Shown: in pieces, positions 54,701 to 64,000 of the stretch | Layout: each line of letters begins with the position of its first letter | How positions within the stretch are numbered: position 1 is the stretch's first letter | Assembly (NCBI GenBank): GCA_025890175.1 | Contig: JANPYM010000003.1 | Coordinates: forward strand, 2,600,795-2,664,794 | From: Ciborinia camelliae | Taxonomy: Eukaryota; Ascomycota; Leotiomycetes; Helotiales; Sclerotiniaceae | Length of the DNA: 64,000 bases | Direction: 5' to 3' | Notes under the pieces: generated by a model | Told to the model about the DNA's origin: nothing | Database searches by the model: none | Seen by the model: the letters and a program-made list of their open reading frames with translations, nothing else | Program-made: the position numbers and the translations under genes

Positions 54701-55856
54701 AAGACATATCTCCGAGATCTTGTCCCGTTCCAATTCCAAATAAAGAAGACTGAGCAGATTGGTGATCACCTGTATTCGTCGTATAGGTATGATCGCCAGG
54801 TCTGGAGTTCTCTAAAGTTGCCATCATCTCAGCAAAATTTGCATCAAAATCTGGACCCAGATCCATGGCCGTAGCAGGTCCAGAAAATGGGTTCCTATCA
54901 GTATTCATCGTAGCTGCTTGTTTTGAACCACCTTGAACCGTCGAACTCGCTCGACTTCCAGCCTTAGCTTTCTCCACAGCATTGACCATCCGTTCGTAAG
55001 CATGTGTGGCATTCGTCAAACTCATATCGCCAAGGTGATGGTTGCTTGACATCATTCCCAGATTTTCTTGGGTTTCAGTGCGACGATGTGCTCGATCTGG
55101 TATATTCAGATTAAATGGGTTGGAGGTGAGAGGGTTGGCTTGGACAGCAGCTTTCCACTGGTTTTTATCCGCACCAGTGTTTGTAGGAAATTCGGAATTG
55201 GTTGGCAATGGCTCTTCCGCAGGCGTTGCTGGACCTTGTGCAGGTGGTACCTGCTCTTTCTCCTTGTTACCTTCATCATCTTCTTGCTCGTCAGGAAAGA
55301 TAAGGAACTCGTCAAAGTCGACCTCGTCGATATTCGAATTCAAAGCTGGTTGTGCCGCAGTAGCAGCAGTCGGGTCTCTCGATTGGTAATTATGAGCTTC
55401 TCTCAGCAAATTGGCTCCAAACACGTTCCAGTCGTCCACAGGTGGACTGGCCACCTGTGGGACTGCTGGTACCTCACCAGCTACCATCTTTTCTTTATTT
55501 GGTAGATCGCGAGGTGACGTTGAGGTAGTTGAAAATGTTGATGGTAGATTTGGAAATGGAGATAAAGAGGGTTTACCTCCAAGTGCACGTTTTCGATGAT
55601 TCACTACCGATCGAGGCTGTGCAAGGGATGGAAGCTTAGGTCGAGGAGTTGGTGACCTCGGAGAACCCGGATCTTCGACTTTTGGAGATGAATTAGCTGG
55701 TGGTGTGCGAATTAATTTCCCACCTGAGTATCCAAGGACCAATTGGGAAGGGGAAATTGGTGAGGCTGCCCCTAAGCCTCGTGATTGGGAGGTTCCAATA
55801 TTTGCTGTGGAGAAAGAGACCTTCTTGCCCCGACGTGGGGTGGTATTTGAAGCCAT
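51759..55856 (-). CDS. Large low-complexity protein with C-terminal Cys-rich (zinc-binding-like) modules, unknown
   Basis: Uninterrupted 1,365-codon frame starting MASNTTPRRGKKVSFSTANIG. Function not recognised. The first ~1,000 residues are Ser/Thr/Asn/Gln/Pro-rich and probably disordered, with acidic DEVDFDEFLIFPDEQEDDEGN near residue 180, recurring NHSTAQENI/NHSTSQVNI and SPNPLHPAGFY/SPNPLHPPSFH segments, and a Met/Asn/Gln run around MNMNMNMNMQ. The C-terminal third is ordered and Cys-rich: ECAFCTPEE...HDWCADC, then NLMCRGSAY...KICERCKAKKLQIISHACHTEFTH, and finally KLCMVCPSKAIFLCDGCPLTLCEHCRY, which looks like a small B-box/RING-like zinc fold. A KKRKGKGKRP stretch is a good nuclear signal. 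It is intron-free, unlike its neighbours. A nuclear regulatory role is inference from composition. Confidence 0.85.
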   Translation of the reverse strand: MASNTTPRRGKKVSFSTANIGTSQSRGLGAASPISPSQLVLGYSGGKLIRTPPANSSPKVEDPGSPRSPTPRPKLPSLAQPRSVVNHRKRALGGKPSLSPFPNLPSTFSTTSTSPRDLPNKEKMVAGEVPAVPQVASPPVDDWNVFGANLLREAHNYQSRDPTAATAAQPALNSNIDEVDFDEFLIFPDEQEDDEGNKEKEQVPPAQGPATPAEEPLPTNSEFPTNTGADKNQWKAAVQANPLTSNPFNLNIPDRAHRRTETQENLGMMSSNHHLGDMSLTNATHAYERMVNAVEKAKAGSRASSTVQGGSKQAATMNTDRNPFSGPATAMDLGPDFDANFAEMMATLENSRPGDHTYTTNTGDHQSAQSSLFGIGTGQDLGDMSFNEAQMGSVFQTPIQSTNHSTAQENIMSTVNQTGGSSSSAIQADTPDLLAASQMGSMNHSTSQVNIINNDGQTGESSTVQSNITDAFLGSGFSNLTHMSQSTGQGNTTNNGGYSSSYGSGAQDGNSSSKEAFGTLPWEAAFANNQSYNSTNDMAGFPIQENTVPSMATTSSLTQEISGANVVASSPSQTSSTNAGGYPPPVIPTFTGGTQEDLIGVPGEYKMPFMKSPSQMIDDAYASGQGPNAQSAQTTSSPAVNNSMGSELGHMSPQASGLTNFPVTSSVDLTRSATPNQSAINLIGANSPALANTTAGSTVSNSPAPSLAVTGAAETSTGAVSPNPLHPAGFYLDPPRAQDTPLITVSPNPLHPPSFHQPTPRSVWPTSRRPIPPNPAVSGNTPGYFQPDQDSNTQGNMNMNMNMNMQSGQQFQYNMNVGGQQNMQMPMQFPRPMQPNSWDYMVAQSAIQNQAIESANQAQARANRMLAPTPRGTPGTHSNNMIRHRINQIESQPLTAESADDLRRLQLVDRMQGSLRGYTLNGRMPFDGRPPPPITDFLAMEPRQKNNNVKDRVKPPLALDLLIVGENFECAFCTPEEPNLYGVERFADLREIWGSAGHDWCADCVRTGKNLLPAAAPEEMDVDSLKSKNDKKRKGKGKRPAKESAGPEPSPKKPANPSRSSSINASTSSASGAPASYDRYAHMSDESNVFGDPQDIFSRIDNIKINPFMHNLMCRGSAYRQIDPTKTKICERCKAKKLQIISHACHTEFTHITALDTPSWLYGSTEGFPGASQFDGSDDMNAGFNLDGSNFDVNADLNNGSMTLADINSVVNAGLNASDDMSSGMNFDMNGDMELIVPGDSMDGVSFDRDASGLKTPTNTAPSQSSNNEDAHVYRYHMNGRQHSTITKLCMVCPSKAIFLCDGCPLTLCEHCRYKLRVNGQGWFNNLIYTNGVNHNRNDAFLLRSDNGGYHEYGKFWPNPPHVNL

Positions 55857-58800
55857 ATTTTTGTGGGTTTCAAGATCGAGGACGACGAGGTTGCGACAGT
55901 GACATGGCCAGAGAGATATATAAAAAATTAGCCGAGTTCAAGAGAAAAGCCCTCAACTCTAGTGTAGATTGAAACTCGGCTCGGGAGTCCAATGGAAGAG
56001 TACCATCTCATCTTGTCCTAAGTACTGACCAAAGTCTAAAACTGAAGGAGATATATTATTGTTCAATCTCAATTAAAGTACTTACATTTAATCTAGCTTG
56101 TAACCAGGATATATTCATTCATTCATTCATGGTTGTATGTCTAAGAGACCAGAGCTTTGATCATTCTACATTAACATGCTTAGAATCTTCCTTTGGTGAC
56201 TGCTGAAGTATGTTATTAAAGCAAACATTGTAGATATAAAGCAAGATCTCATTGGATAGAAATCAATTATCCAACTAGATATCTTCCTTACAAAATGGGT
56301 CATACCATGCTGAGATACAGGTTTTAGTAAGCTCTAAAGCACCATTTCAATACTGTCATTATATAAATGACGCAGACAGACAATATCTATTGAATTCTAT
56401 ATCTTTGTGGGACAATGAACTTTATTACTCTCTTTTCATCTCTTCTAATACCATCCAAAATCTACCATCGTACCATACAAGAGACTATGCCATGCTGTAA
56501 ACTGAGATCTCATAGCTATTGAAGTCTACTAATACATCATGAAATGATCCATATTATGCTCATCTCTCCTAGTTAGTAGCTGTCACTTTCTACTGTCTCA
56601 ACACACAATAAGCCACACCATCTCAAAAATTGTTCTCCGATGGCCGTCGAAGTCTACTATTTCGCTACACAATTAACTTCATTAAGCTGAGGATCATCAT
56701 CTAACAGCCACTAAAGCCTGGCTCTCTAAAGTACAATAGACTATGTTACCAAAATTCCAATTCTAATATTCATCAAAGTCTAATGTGGCAATGAATAATA
56801 GATTATATTCTGCCAGAAACTCTCGTCTAATAAGCCATCCCAAAGTCTACTGTCGGTATGAGTAGGTAGAGAATACTATCCTCCCGAGAACTCTCATCTA
56901 ATACCACCCAAAGTCTACTACCACTCCACACAATCGATGGTATTCACCCTTCTACTATTATCTCATTTTTCCAACTTACGAGATACAGGTTCCCGCCACT
57001 ATTTTCCCAATTGAAGACAGATGATAGCAACCATGCCTTTAGAAAAACCAACTCCATGGAATAGCACTTGCATGATTTCCAGCCTGGGAAAAAGAAATGA
57101 GGTTAACGACACGCGATATCCATGAAACTAGAGTGGATTAACTTTCCCAATGACTCGCCATTGACCAGCTGGTCATAGTCCCTTTCTATCTCATGCATCA
57201 AGTCTCTTACTAGAAACTACCTACTTGGGGAACACCTCCCGCATTCTTGGTCTAAATGCTTCTTCATTATTTGACCTCATTAATCAATGAGTTGATATCT
57301 TGAAAACCCTAGGCCAAATTTCCGACGAAAGAGCTTGATCAGACGGCGCATTCCTTTGCTATGGTCATACGATTTTCGCATATCAAAAGTAGAATATTTT
57401 CTACACATCGTTCCAAGAATGAACTACGCGTACCCTTTACAGCCTTAAGAACAGCAATGAAACTTCTCTATGTCTTATGAATCTAATAGACGAGGGAGAG
57501 AACTATCTCACAAGCACTCATATAAAGATCCTCATCTCAACTATCCAGGCTCGCCACCTGTGGTTACCAGCAAGATTCCGAGCTTGTGATTTCATACTGC
57601 CTACTTGTCTCATTGCTCTCCATGCTTCAATATTTGCCCAAACAATAACCACCTGCATCAAAAAAAGTTCATCTCATAATACTCATTCCACATACACTTC
57701 CACATTTGGAACATTCAGTGGATTTCGATCCCTCAACGTTAAATCAATTGATTAAGTCTAATCACTTGTAAGTCTTTGAAATCGATATTACAGTAAAACT
57801 TCAAGGTTCTGCATATCCTGGGTGATTAGGTAGGTACTGAGAGGTCTGGAGTTTTGTATTATGTGGGAAAGGAATGCTAATTATGGACGGTGTTTTATAC
57901 CACCGATACTAAAGATGCATTACATAATAGATTTCCAGGGTTGCTCCTCCCTCAACTTCCTCCACAGGACGTACCCTTCGGGAAAAAATGCTCCACTTAT
58001 TGGCACTTCTCGGCATGGATTGAAATGTCTCCTCACACTAGCTATGAATCAGATAGGACTGTTGTATGTAGTGGTGTGTGTAGAGAGTTGAAACCCATAC
58101 CCCTAGAAAAGCGAGAAACAAGTCTGCATCAACTCAGAATGGTCTGGTCTGGTACGTCTGTTGATGCGATAATGAAGCTTAGATGATCATTAAATGCAAT
58201 CTGATGTTGGGCTTTGGATTCTCGAATGATCGATCGAAGATTTTGCAAAAGGAAAGAAAGGGTTAAAACTTGAAAGGTGCGCCTAGTTAGACTTTCAGCA
58301 TCATAAACTGATGATGGCATCAGTGATGTGCTCACCGGTTGGATACAATGGCATAATGTATTAACTTGCATCCAGCTTGAAGTTTTGAAGATCGATCTAG
58401 AAGCTCTAAGTGGCAGCGCTTTACACACCAGGACATCAGTCAGATAAGCCATGCTTCAGTGTGATAATACTCGCACTTATTAAAGCCAAATCATTATGGA
58501 TGGTGGCAAAGGTATATCGATGCCACCAACTTTGTCATCGTGGCTTGACCCCTGAATCCCACAGGCAGTTCCCCCGCACCGGGAAGTATATTGTCCATAA
58601 GGCCTTCAGTGTATTCTCACGGCATTCCTTTCACATTTTGCATCTCATTCTATTCACCAAGCTGGAGCATCGATTTGTATTTGTTGTCCATCTGCTTAAC
58701 ATTTTCAATATAAATCATGTCATTAACACTCGGAAATCCAAGTTTCACGAAAAATGATGGAGACTCGAACCTTAAGCGATATAACATCGTTGATTTCTAG

Positions 58801-59397
58801 GAACCCAGATTGGATTGAATTGGATTTATCGGGGTTTAGATTTCTTGGGGGAGTTAATGAATCTTTGGCGTTGAGCACGTAACGTTCTTTCTTAATTTAG
58901 AAACGTGGTATGGTATGGTGTTCTTTCTTCCTCTTTAACCTATCTAGTACTATAATTATCGAAAGCTTTCTCCTTCCAGTCCACGTTTGTCTGTATACAT
59001 AGGTAGGTATTGTATTCATCAACCCTTATAAAAAGAATGGAAAAAAGTCATTCATTCATTTCACGGATAGATGAGAGAGAGAGAGAGAGAAATTAATCTT
59101 GCCCTTCATTCGTGCGTGGACTGTAGTATGTATATAGGTAATCACGAAACCATATTCGCCCACCGAAGCATGAACCCCCCGCTTAAAATAAAACCACCAA
59201 AAAGTGGGTACAATCGACTACACCCACAATTACCAAATAACCAAATAAATTACTAATCAATCAATCACCCCTCCCATCCCCTCCCATCCCAACCCCCCGC
59301 CTCAAAAAAAACCCCCAAAACCCCCCTCAAAAAAACCAAAAAAACCCCCAAAAAAAACCCCCAAAAAAATATCTCAAGAACGAACAGAAGGGAATTG
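55857..59397. other. 3.5-kb intergenic region
   Basis: No supported gene. Contains a degenerate satellite (56400-56965, listed separately), a GA run near 59073-59090 and an A/C homopolymer stretch at 59285-59370. Several frames of 75-115 codons lack features. Confidence 0.6.
56400..56965. repeat. Degenerate ~70-bp tandem repeat
   Basis: About eight diverged units share the order CTCATCTAATACCA, CCAAAGTCTACT, then a variable part with CACAATAG..ACTAT and CAGAAC. Clear examples begin near 56436, 56509, 56558, 56628, 56760, 56820 and 56893. Identity between units is moderate, so it is an old satellite rather than a fresh expansion. Confidence 0.7.
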
Positions 59398-59496
59398 AGC
59401 CCAACGGGGGGGGTCGAACCCCCAACCTTGTGATAGGAACTGGCACGTCTCTCGACGAGTAAGAGTCACACGCTCTACCGATTGAGCTAGCCGGGC
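59398..59496 (-). tRNA. tRNA-Lys (anticodon CTT) with a 25-nt intron
   Basis: Reading the minus strand from 59496: acceptor GCCCGGC pairs with GTTGGGC at the 3' end (two G-T pairs); D arm GCTC...GAGC with loop AATCGGTA; anticodon stem TGTGA/TCACA; anticodon loop CTCTTAA with anticodon CTT. An intron of 25 nt sits one base after the anticodon (between positions 37 and 38), the canonical place. T arm is GGGGG-TTCGACC-CCCCC, unusually G/C-rich. A and B box sequences (TAGCTCAATCGG and GGTTCGACC) are present. Confidence 0.95.
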
Positions 59497-60110
59497 AGGC
59501 TATTGATGATAGTTGCTTGATTTGTGTGATGGAGGGGCGTTTGTTTGGGGATATCTATGTGGATATGTATCTTGAGAAATGAAGAGAAATGAAGGAAAAG
59601 TGGATACCCACAGGGAAAAATCTGTAAAGAGTTTTGTGGGTAAGCGAGGGGGGAGCACTCGGAGGAGAGGGGTGGTGGAGTGAGTTACTGGGTAGGTAGG
59701 TGGTAGGTGGTACTCGTGCTTTGTTATTTTGTTTGTTTTGTTAAGGTTGGATGGATGATGACCTACCTAGGTACCTAGGTACACTAACTGAGGCATATCA
59801 CTTTACATACCTACCTACCTACCTAGGTATTACAAATTATTTACAATTCAAATCACAAACAATGCACTCAACATCGACTCCTAGCAAGAGTGAAAAAAAT
59901 CAATATCATGTTAAATTCATAGTTTCCCCATCCTCATTCCTATCCAGGGGTGTCATATCTAAATCTCATCTGTAAAATCGGCAGGTATCAATATGAATAA
60001 ATCGTGGTAACATTAACCCATGTGCGTGTGCGAGTATCCCCTTCCCAGTAACCCCCTCCCAATTTCCAAACCACCAATACAGCGCCCCATTCTCTGTCTA
60101 CCTTCACCAC
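59497..60110. other. Intergenic region
   Basis: No gene. Includes TAGG/CCTA clusters around 59692-59710 and 59762-59825. Lies between the tRNA and the 3' end of the glucosyltransferase gene. Confidence 0.6.
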
Positions 60111-63100
60111 TTAAATCCACGTCGAAGAACCACCGACCCCCTTCAAACTCTCCTCCATAGCCCGCTTCAACGCCTCGTCATGAGCAGCATCATTCTCCAT
60201 CTCCCTTTTTTTCTTTTCCTCCAGTGCTTTCATCTCGTTTTCCTCAATCGTCTTTCTCTCTTTTTCTTCCGCTGCCCTCCTGTGTCGTTCCTCCGCCAAA
60301 CTTTGTTTCTTTACATATTCCAATACGATTTCTTCTTCTGTCACCCCCCCAGCGAAAGTACCACTACCAGTTCCATTCATCTCATTTCCTTTGCCTTTAG
60401 ATATGGATTTCTCATGCTGCTCTTTGGATTCCCTCAAAGCTCGTTTAAAATCCTCATCATCTTCACTCTCCTCATTTCGCGTCTCGATCCTGACCTCCCT
60501 TAAACTCTCCTGAATCGTTCTCGCAAGTTGCGCCTCGTGTTCCGCATCATCCTCATCACCCCTACCCCTTGCATCGCTCTCCTTACTAGCCATAATACTA
60601 GCCCTAATCGCACGATCCATAACCTCCTGATCGCTCAAGCCCGCATTTTGATTTCCCTGCAGCTCCGCCACACTTGCTCTAATAGCCCGCCCAATCATAA
60701 GGTCTTCGTCTATATTACCGCGCGAAGTAGCTGTTACCGATGCTTGGATTGCTTTTTCAAAACCTGGACTGGCATGGTAAGTAGGAGAATTGATGTTTGC
60801 GATTGGTGAATCTTGAAGCTCGCGAGTTGATTCTTGATAAAGTCCTGACAGATAACGTGGAGGGGGGCCGCTGTCTTCTACATTATATTCCTCATAAAGT
60901 TTTGTTTTTTCATCAACGGCGACATGTCTTGTTGGGAAGAAGCTTCGCGGTGAGAGTTGTCCAGTCCCCTGGCCATCGGGGCTTGCGTCTTGAGCCTTCT
61001 GCTTGCCCTTCTTGTTTTTTCGTTTGCGTTCATTCCAACGTTCGATGATATCCAGGCGCTCTTCATTGGTACAATTCTGGGACTCCTCAAAACCTTGGGC
61101 TGTTCTGGCAGCGATGATATAAGCGAGTACGCTTGAGCCGAAAAGTTTTCCCACTTGTTTGTGGATACCCATAAATGTGTAGCCAGGAAGTCCCCACAAT
61201 GCTGAACAATGTTAGTGATGTAGATTAGCTTTTGATAGAATCCGACGTACCTGCTCCCGGTTTTAGGACGACCCCGGCAAGACCCTTTCCTATACCTTTC
61301 AAAAGTCCGGTAGCACCTTCCTTCCCTGCACCACGTATAGGCTGTGTAACCAGGCCAGTAATTCCATCAAAGATTCCGTAGCCAAATTCCTTTCCAGCCG
61401 CCTTGAGTCCACTCTGAAGATCAGTCACCTTTGTTTGTGGTCTGACCGTATCATCGCCATACAATTTAGGAGCATTATGAAATCCACGTGCCAAACCTAG
61501 TGTGAAATCCATAGGCGATTTCAAGCCCGCGCCAATAATACGCGAGATGCCCTTTCCTGCTCCCATAGCATTCTCTTTAGAAGGATTAAATGCCTTAGGA
61601 GTTTTGGCGCCTGAATCACTGCGAGGTTTACGGGATTCAGTGTTACCATTCAGTACTGACCGCGATGAATTTGATTGCTTCATACCAGGGGTCGGTATAT
61701 TGGACGAGGAACTCTGGGTCGTAGTGGGTGTTAACGGAGTAGCTATATCATCTGAAAATCGTCGGTCGGTCTCGTAAGAAGTCTTTGCCAAAGATTCAGA
61801 TGCTTGCAGCAAACTGGCGTCTACCGACTTAAGCGATCTTTCGTCCAAGAGTAAATGATCTCCAGATCGGTTCTGCACCAGAGGTTTTGGTGGAGAAGAA
61901 GCAGAATTTGAGGACTTTTTGCTAGCAACATACGCATTCTTTCCTCGCCTCACTTGCCTAAAGATTTCTATGGGAAAATCTGCCACACCCATACTGATAC
62001 TCGCCATAGTTCCAAGAATTGCAGTTGCTCCTCCAGAAATCGGATCCCAAGGACCCTGCTCAGTCACATATTCTTTTGCACGGTGCCTAATTTAATCAGC
62101 CACCGATTCAATGTTAGGATATTAGGAACAACCTACAATCTTAAATCTGCAAAATTGATGAGATTCTCACTAGCAAGAACATTCGCAGCCAAAGCACTAA
62201 GCCTAGTTTGAGAATGCTTCAACTTCCAGACTGCTGCTCTATGCGGTGCGAAAGAGCATCTCATATTTTCAGTATTCATATTATCGTGAAAGCTTTTCCC
62301 GCCAACCTCACTGCCATTCTCTTCCTTGATTTTAGCCCCTAGCTCTTGTGCCTTAGCCAGTGTTTCAGGCCTGAGTGCATCAGTAATAGCTGCAGCAAGC
62401 TTATCGGCAGTAAGTTCTTTATATGGAATAGGTATTGGGCCCGCACCAGCTCTAGCGGTCATCGCTCCCCAGAATGGTTGATCACCGAAAAATGGCACGA
62501 TAACAGTAGGCTTTCCTGTAGCGATACCTGCAGAAGTAGTTCCAGCGCCGCCATGATGGACCACACAAGACACGCGCTCAAAAAGCCAATCGTGAGGAAC
62601 GTTGCCCAACATAAAAACTCCCGTGGGTAAATCAAGCGCGTCACCACCGAGACCTCCCCATCCTTTGGATACCAGAGCTCGGACACCGGTCTTCCTGACG
62701 GCTTCAAAAATGAGGGTAGTCATCGCATCGGGATCATCAACGACAATGGAGCCAAATCCAATATAAATTGGTGGTGGGCCATCAGCAAGGAAAGCCGCTA
62801 AATCTGGGTCGGGGGTGAATGAGGACGCCAAAGAAAGGAAACAAAATCCAGATACTGAGATATAATTTCCCCAATCTTTTGGCTTTGGAATCAGTGCCGG
62901 TGACCAGCAATAGGTGTGTGGAATACGAAGACGACTCAGCATTCCAGGCGCCCATATCAAACTGATAGGTTCAAGGCCAAGACTCCTTTCTCTGAATCGA
63001 TTAATTACATCTCCAAGCCCTTGCCACATCATCAATTCGACGAGACCATAAGTGACGAAGTTAGTCATGTTCACATCCGCATTTGAGGATTGGATATTTG

Positions 63101-64000
63101 CCAAGGGGTGAGGGAAGGATTGAGTGGGTGACCAGGGCATTCTGTACACAAGTTAGCAATAACAAACTACATTAACTTATGGAACAAAATATACGTGAAC
63201 ATGATATGTAATGGTATACCCAATTTTTCCGCAATATGAATATGCGCAAAACTTGGAGGATTAGCAATAATCGCATCAGCAATGAACGGTTTATCGGACG
63301 GATTAGTATCCATATTGATATCAGCTTCGAGGTCCGACGATTTTTGCGATTCAGATTCAATAGGAGTTAAGTCCATCCCATCTCCAGCTTCGATGCATGA
63401 TCTCCAACAACCTAGGAGAATATTTTCAATACCCTTTCTTCGTTTGCCGACATCGCCTTTTTTTAGGGAATCAAAACCGGGCATAAGACCTGGATTCTTT
63501 ACCATGAAAGCCATCAACTCAGAAGGATCACCACCAATGCTGAAGAATTCCAGACCATTTTCCTCAACGAAATTTTTGAATATTGGATGCGTTGCTAGAC
63601 GTACACGATGTCCATAGGTGGATTTCAAGGTTTTGCCTAACGCAACGAATGGCTGTACATCTCCCCGAGAACCAACAACATGCATAACGACATTGAGTTT
63701 GGGTGGAGGTATTTGGCCAGGTAATCCTCCCAATGCAGGTGGTATATATCCTTGAGGGAGCGGAGTAGCTTCTTCTCGTGCGTTAAGCGTAAGCTGGTTT
63801 TGTAGGACAGGAATAAGGAGATCGGTCAGTTTCCGATTCTTCTGGTTAATATTTATATTGACTCGGCCATCATCGGAGATCTTCGCTTGAGTATCCAATC
63901 CATCTTGATTGATTTCTAGCTCATCGTGCTTGAGTGAATATGCAGGTGGAGGTTCTGCTGAATCGTAATGAGACCCAATATCTGGGACGTCTAGATATGA
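60111..64000 (-). CDS. Sterol glucosyltransferase-like (GT28/GT1) protein with VPS13-like segment and UIM cluster; 5' end outside window
   Basis: Transfers sugar from a UDP-sugar, probably to a sterol or other lipid. Visible exons (minus): 64000-63195, 63141-62137, 62086-61251, 61201-60111; phases agree, 1,245 residues seen, and the frame is open to the window edge so the start lies beyond. The N-terminal glycosyltransferase half has VVGSRGDVQPFVALGKTL and RVRLATHP; the C-terminal half has PPPIYIGFGSIV, the sugar-nucleotide motif VHHGGAGTTSAGIATGKPT and PFFGDQPFWG. Next is a segment with GITGLVTQPIRGAGKEGATG and LKGIGKGLAGVVLKPGA, like the C-terminal region of VPS13/ATG2-type lipid-transfer proteins. 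The last third has five or six ubiquitin-interacting motifs with the A-x-x-x-S core (AIRAS twice, AIQAS, TIQES, ALRES, AMEES) and a charged coiled coil. Similar architecture is known in fungal proteins. Introns are 49-53 bp. Confidence 0.93.

Noticed and set aside
1..64000. CRISPR array, prophage or bacterial operon
   Set aside because: Repeats are contiguous satellites without spacers, and genes have spliceosomal introns; the DNA is eukaryotic.

Overview
This looks like nuclear DNA of a filamentous ascomycete (Pezizomycotina; Leotiomycetes is my best guess). The reasons are genes split by many short introns (about 49-115 bp, GT..AG, CTAAC/CTGAC-like branch sites), a HET-C homologue, a fungal NLR with an alpha/beta-hydrolase head, a Zn2Cys6 regulator, GH71 and GH5 wall glucanases, and long AT-rich spacers full of TAGG/CCTA tetranucleotide repeats. 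The class-level assignment is inference. Gene models below were built by hand from splice signals; coding phases were checked across every junction except in the NLR.

Layout. 1.1-3.5 kb: Zn2Cys6 transcription factor. 5.0-8.0 kb: a large glycine-rich repeat membrane protein. Its 3' half and downstream region are repeated almost exactly after a 10-N gap (8834-8843), which is most likely an unmerged contig overlap rather than a biological duplication. 11.0-13.4 kb (-): secreted GH71 alpha-1,3-glucanase with an N-terminal Cys-rich module. 13.4-17.4 kb: repeat-rich spacer. 17.4-18.9 kb (-): HMG-box protein. 21.3-24.5 kb: HET-C. 24.5-27.6 kb: hexanucleotide tract and minisatellites. 27.6-28.6 kb (-): Maf-type nucleotide pyrophosphatase. 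29.9-37 kb: an accessory-looking island with a helical-repeat gene (-) head-to-head with a SesB-like/NB-ARC NLR (+) that seems decayed, a broken C2H2 zinc-finger relic (-), and a GC-rich patch that may be a transposon end. 37.5-38.0 kb: small bHLH protein. 40.2-42.9 kb (-): HRD3/SEL1L. 43.3-44.7 kb (-): WD40 protein. 45.1-46.0 kb (-): FRG1. 46.3-47.5 kb: 2-oxoglutarate/Fe(II) oxygenase, divergent from FRG1. 49.3-50.8 kb: GH5 exo-beta-1,3-glucanase. 51.8-55.9 kb (-): 1,365-residue Cys-rich protein. 59.4 kb (-): intron-containing tRNA-Lys(CTT). 60.1 kb to the window end (-): sterol-glucosyltransferase-like enzyme fused to a VPS13-like segment and several ubiquitin-interacting motifs, truncated at the edge.

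Themes. Most genes are unlinked housekeeping or wall functions: ERAD (HRD3), RNA biology (FRG1), and wall glucan turnover (GH71, GH5). The biologically distinctive part is 21-37 kb, where HET-C and an NLR of the allorecognition/incompatibility class lie about 8 kb apart, with a divergent helical-repeat partner and gene debris beside the NLR. The most important technical points are the false duplication around 8.8 kb and the single-G length difference between its copies, which changes the predicted C terminus of the membrane protein.
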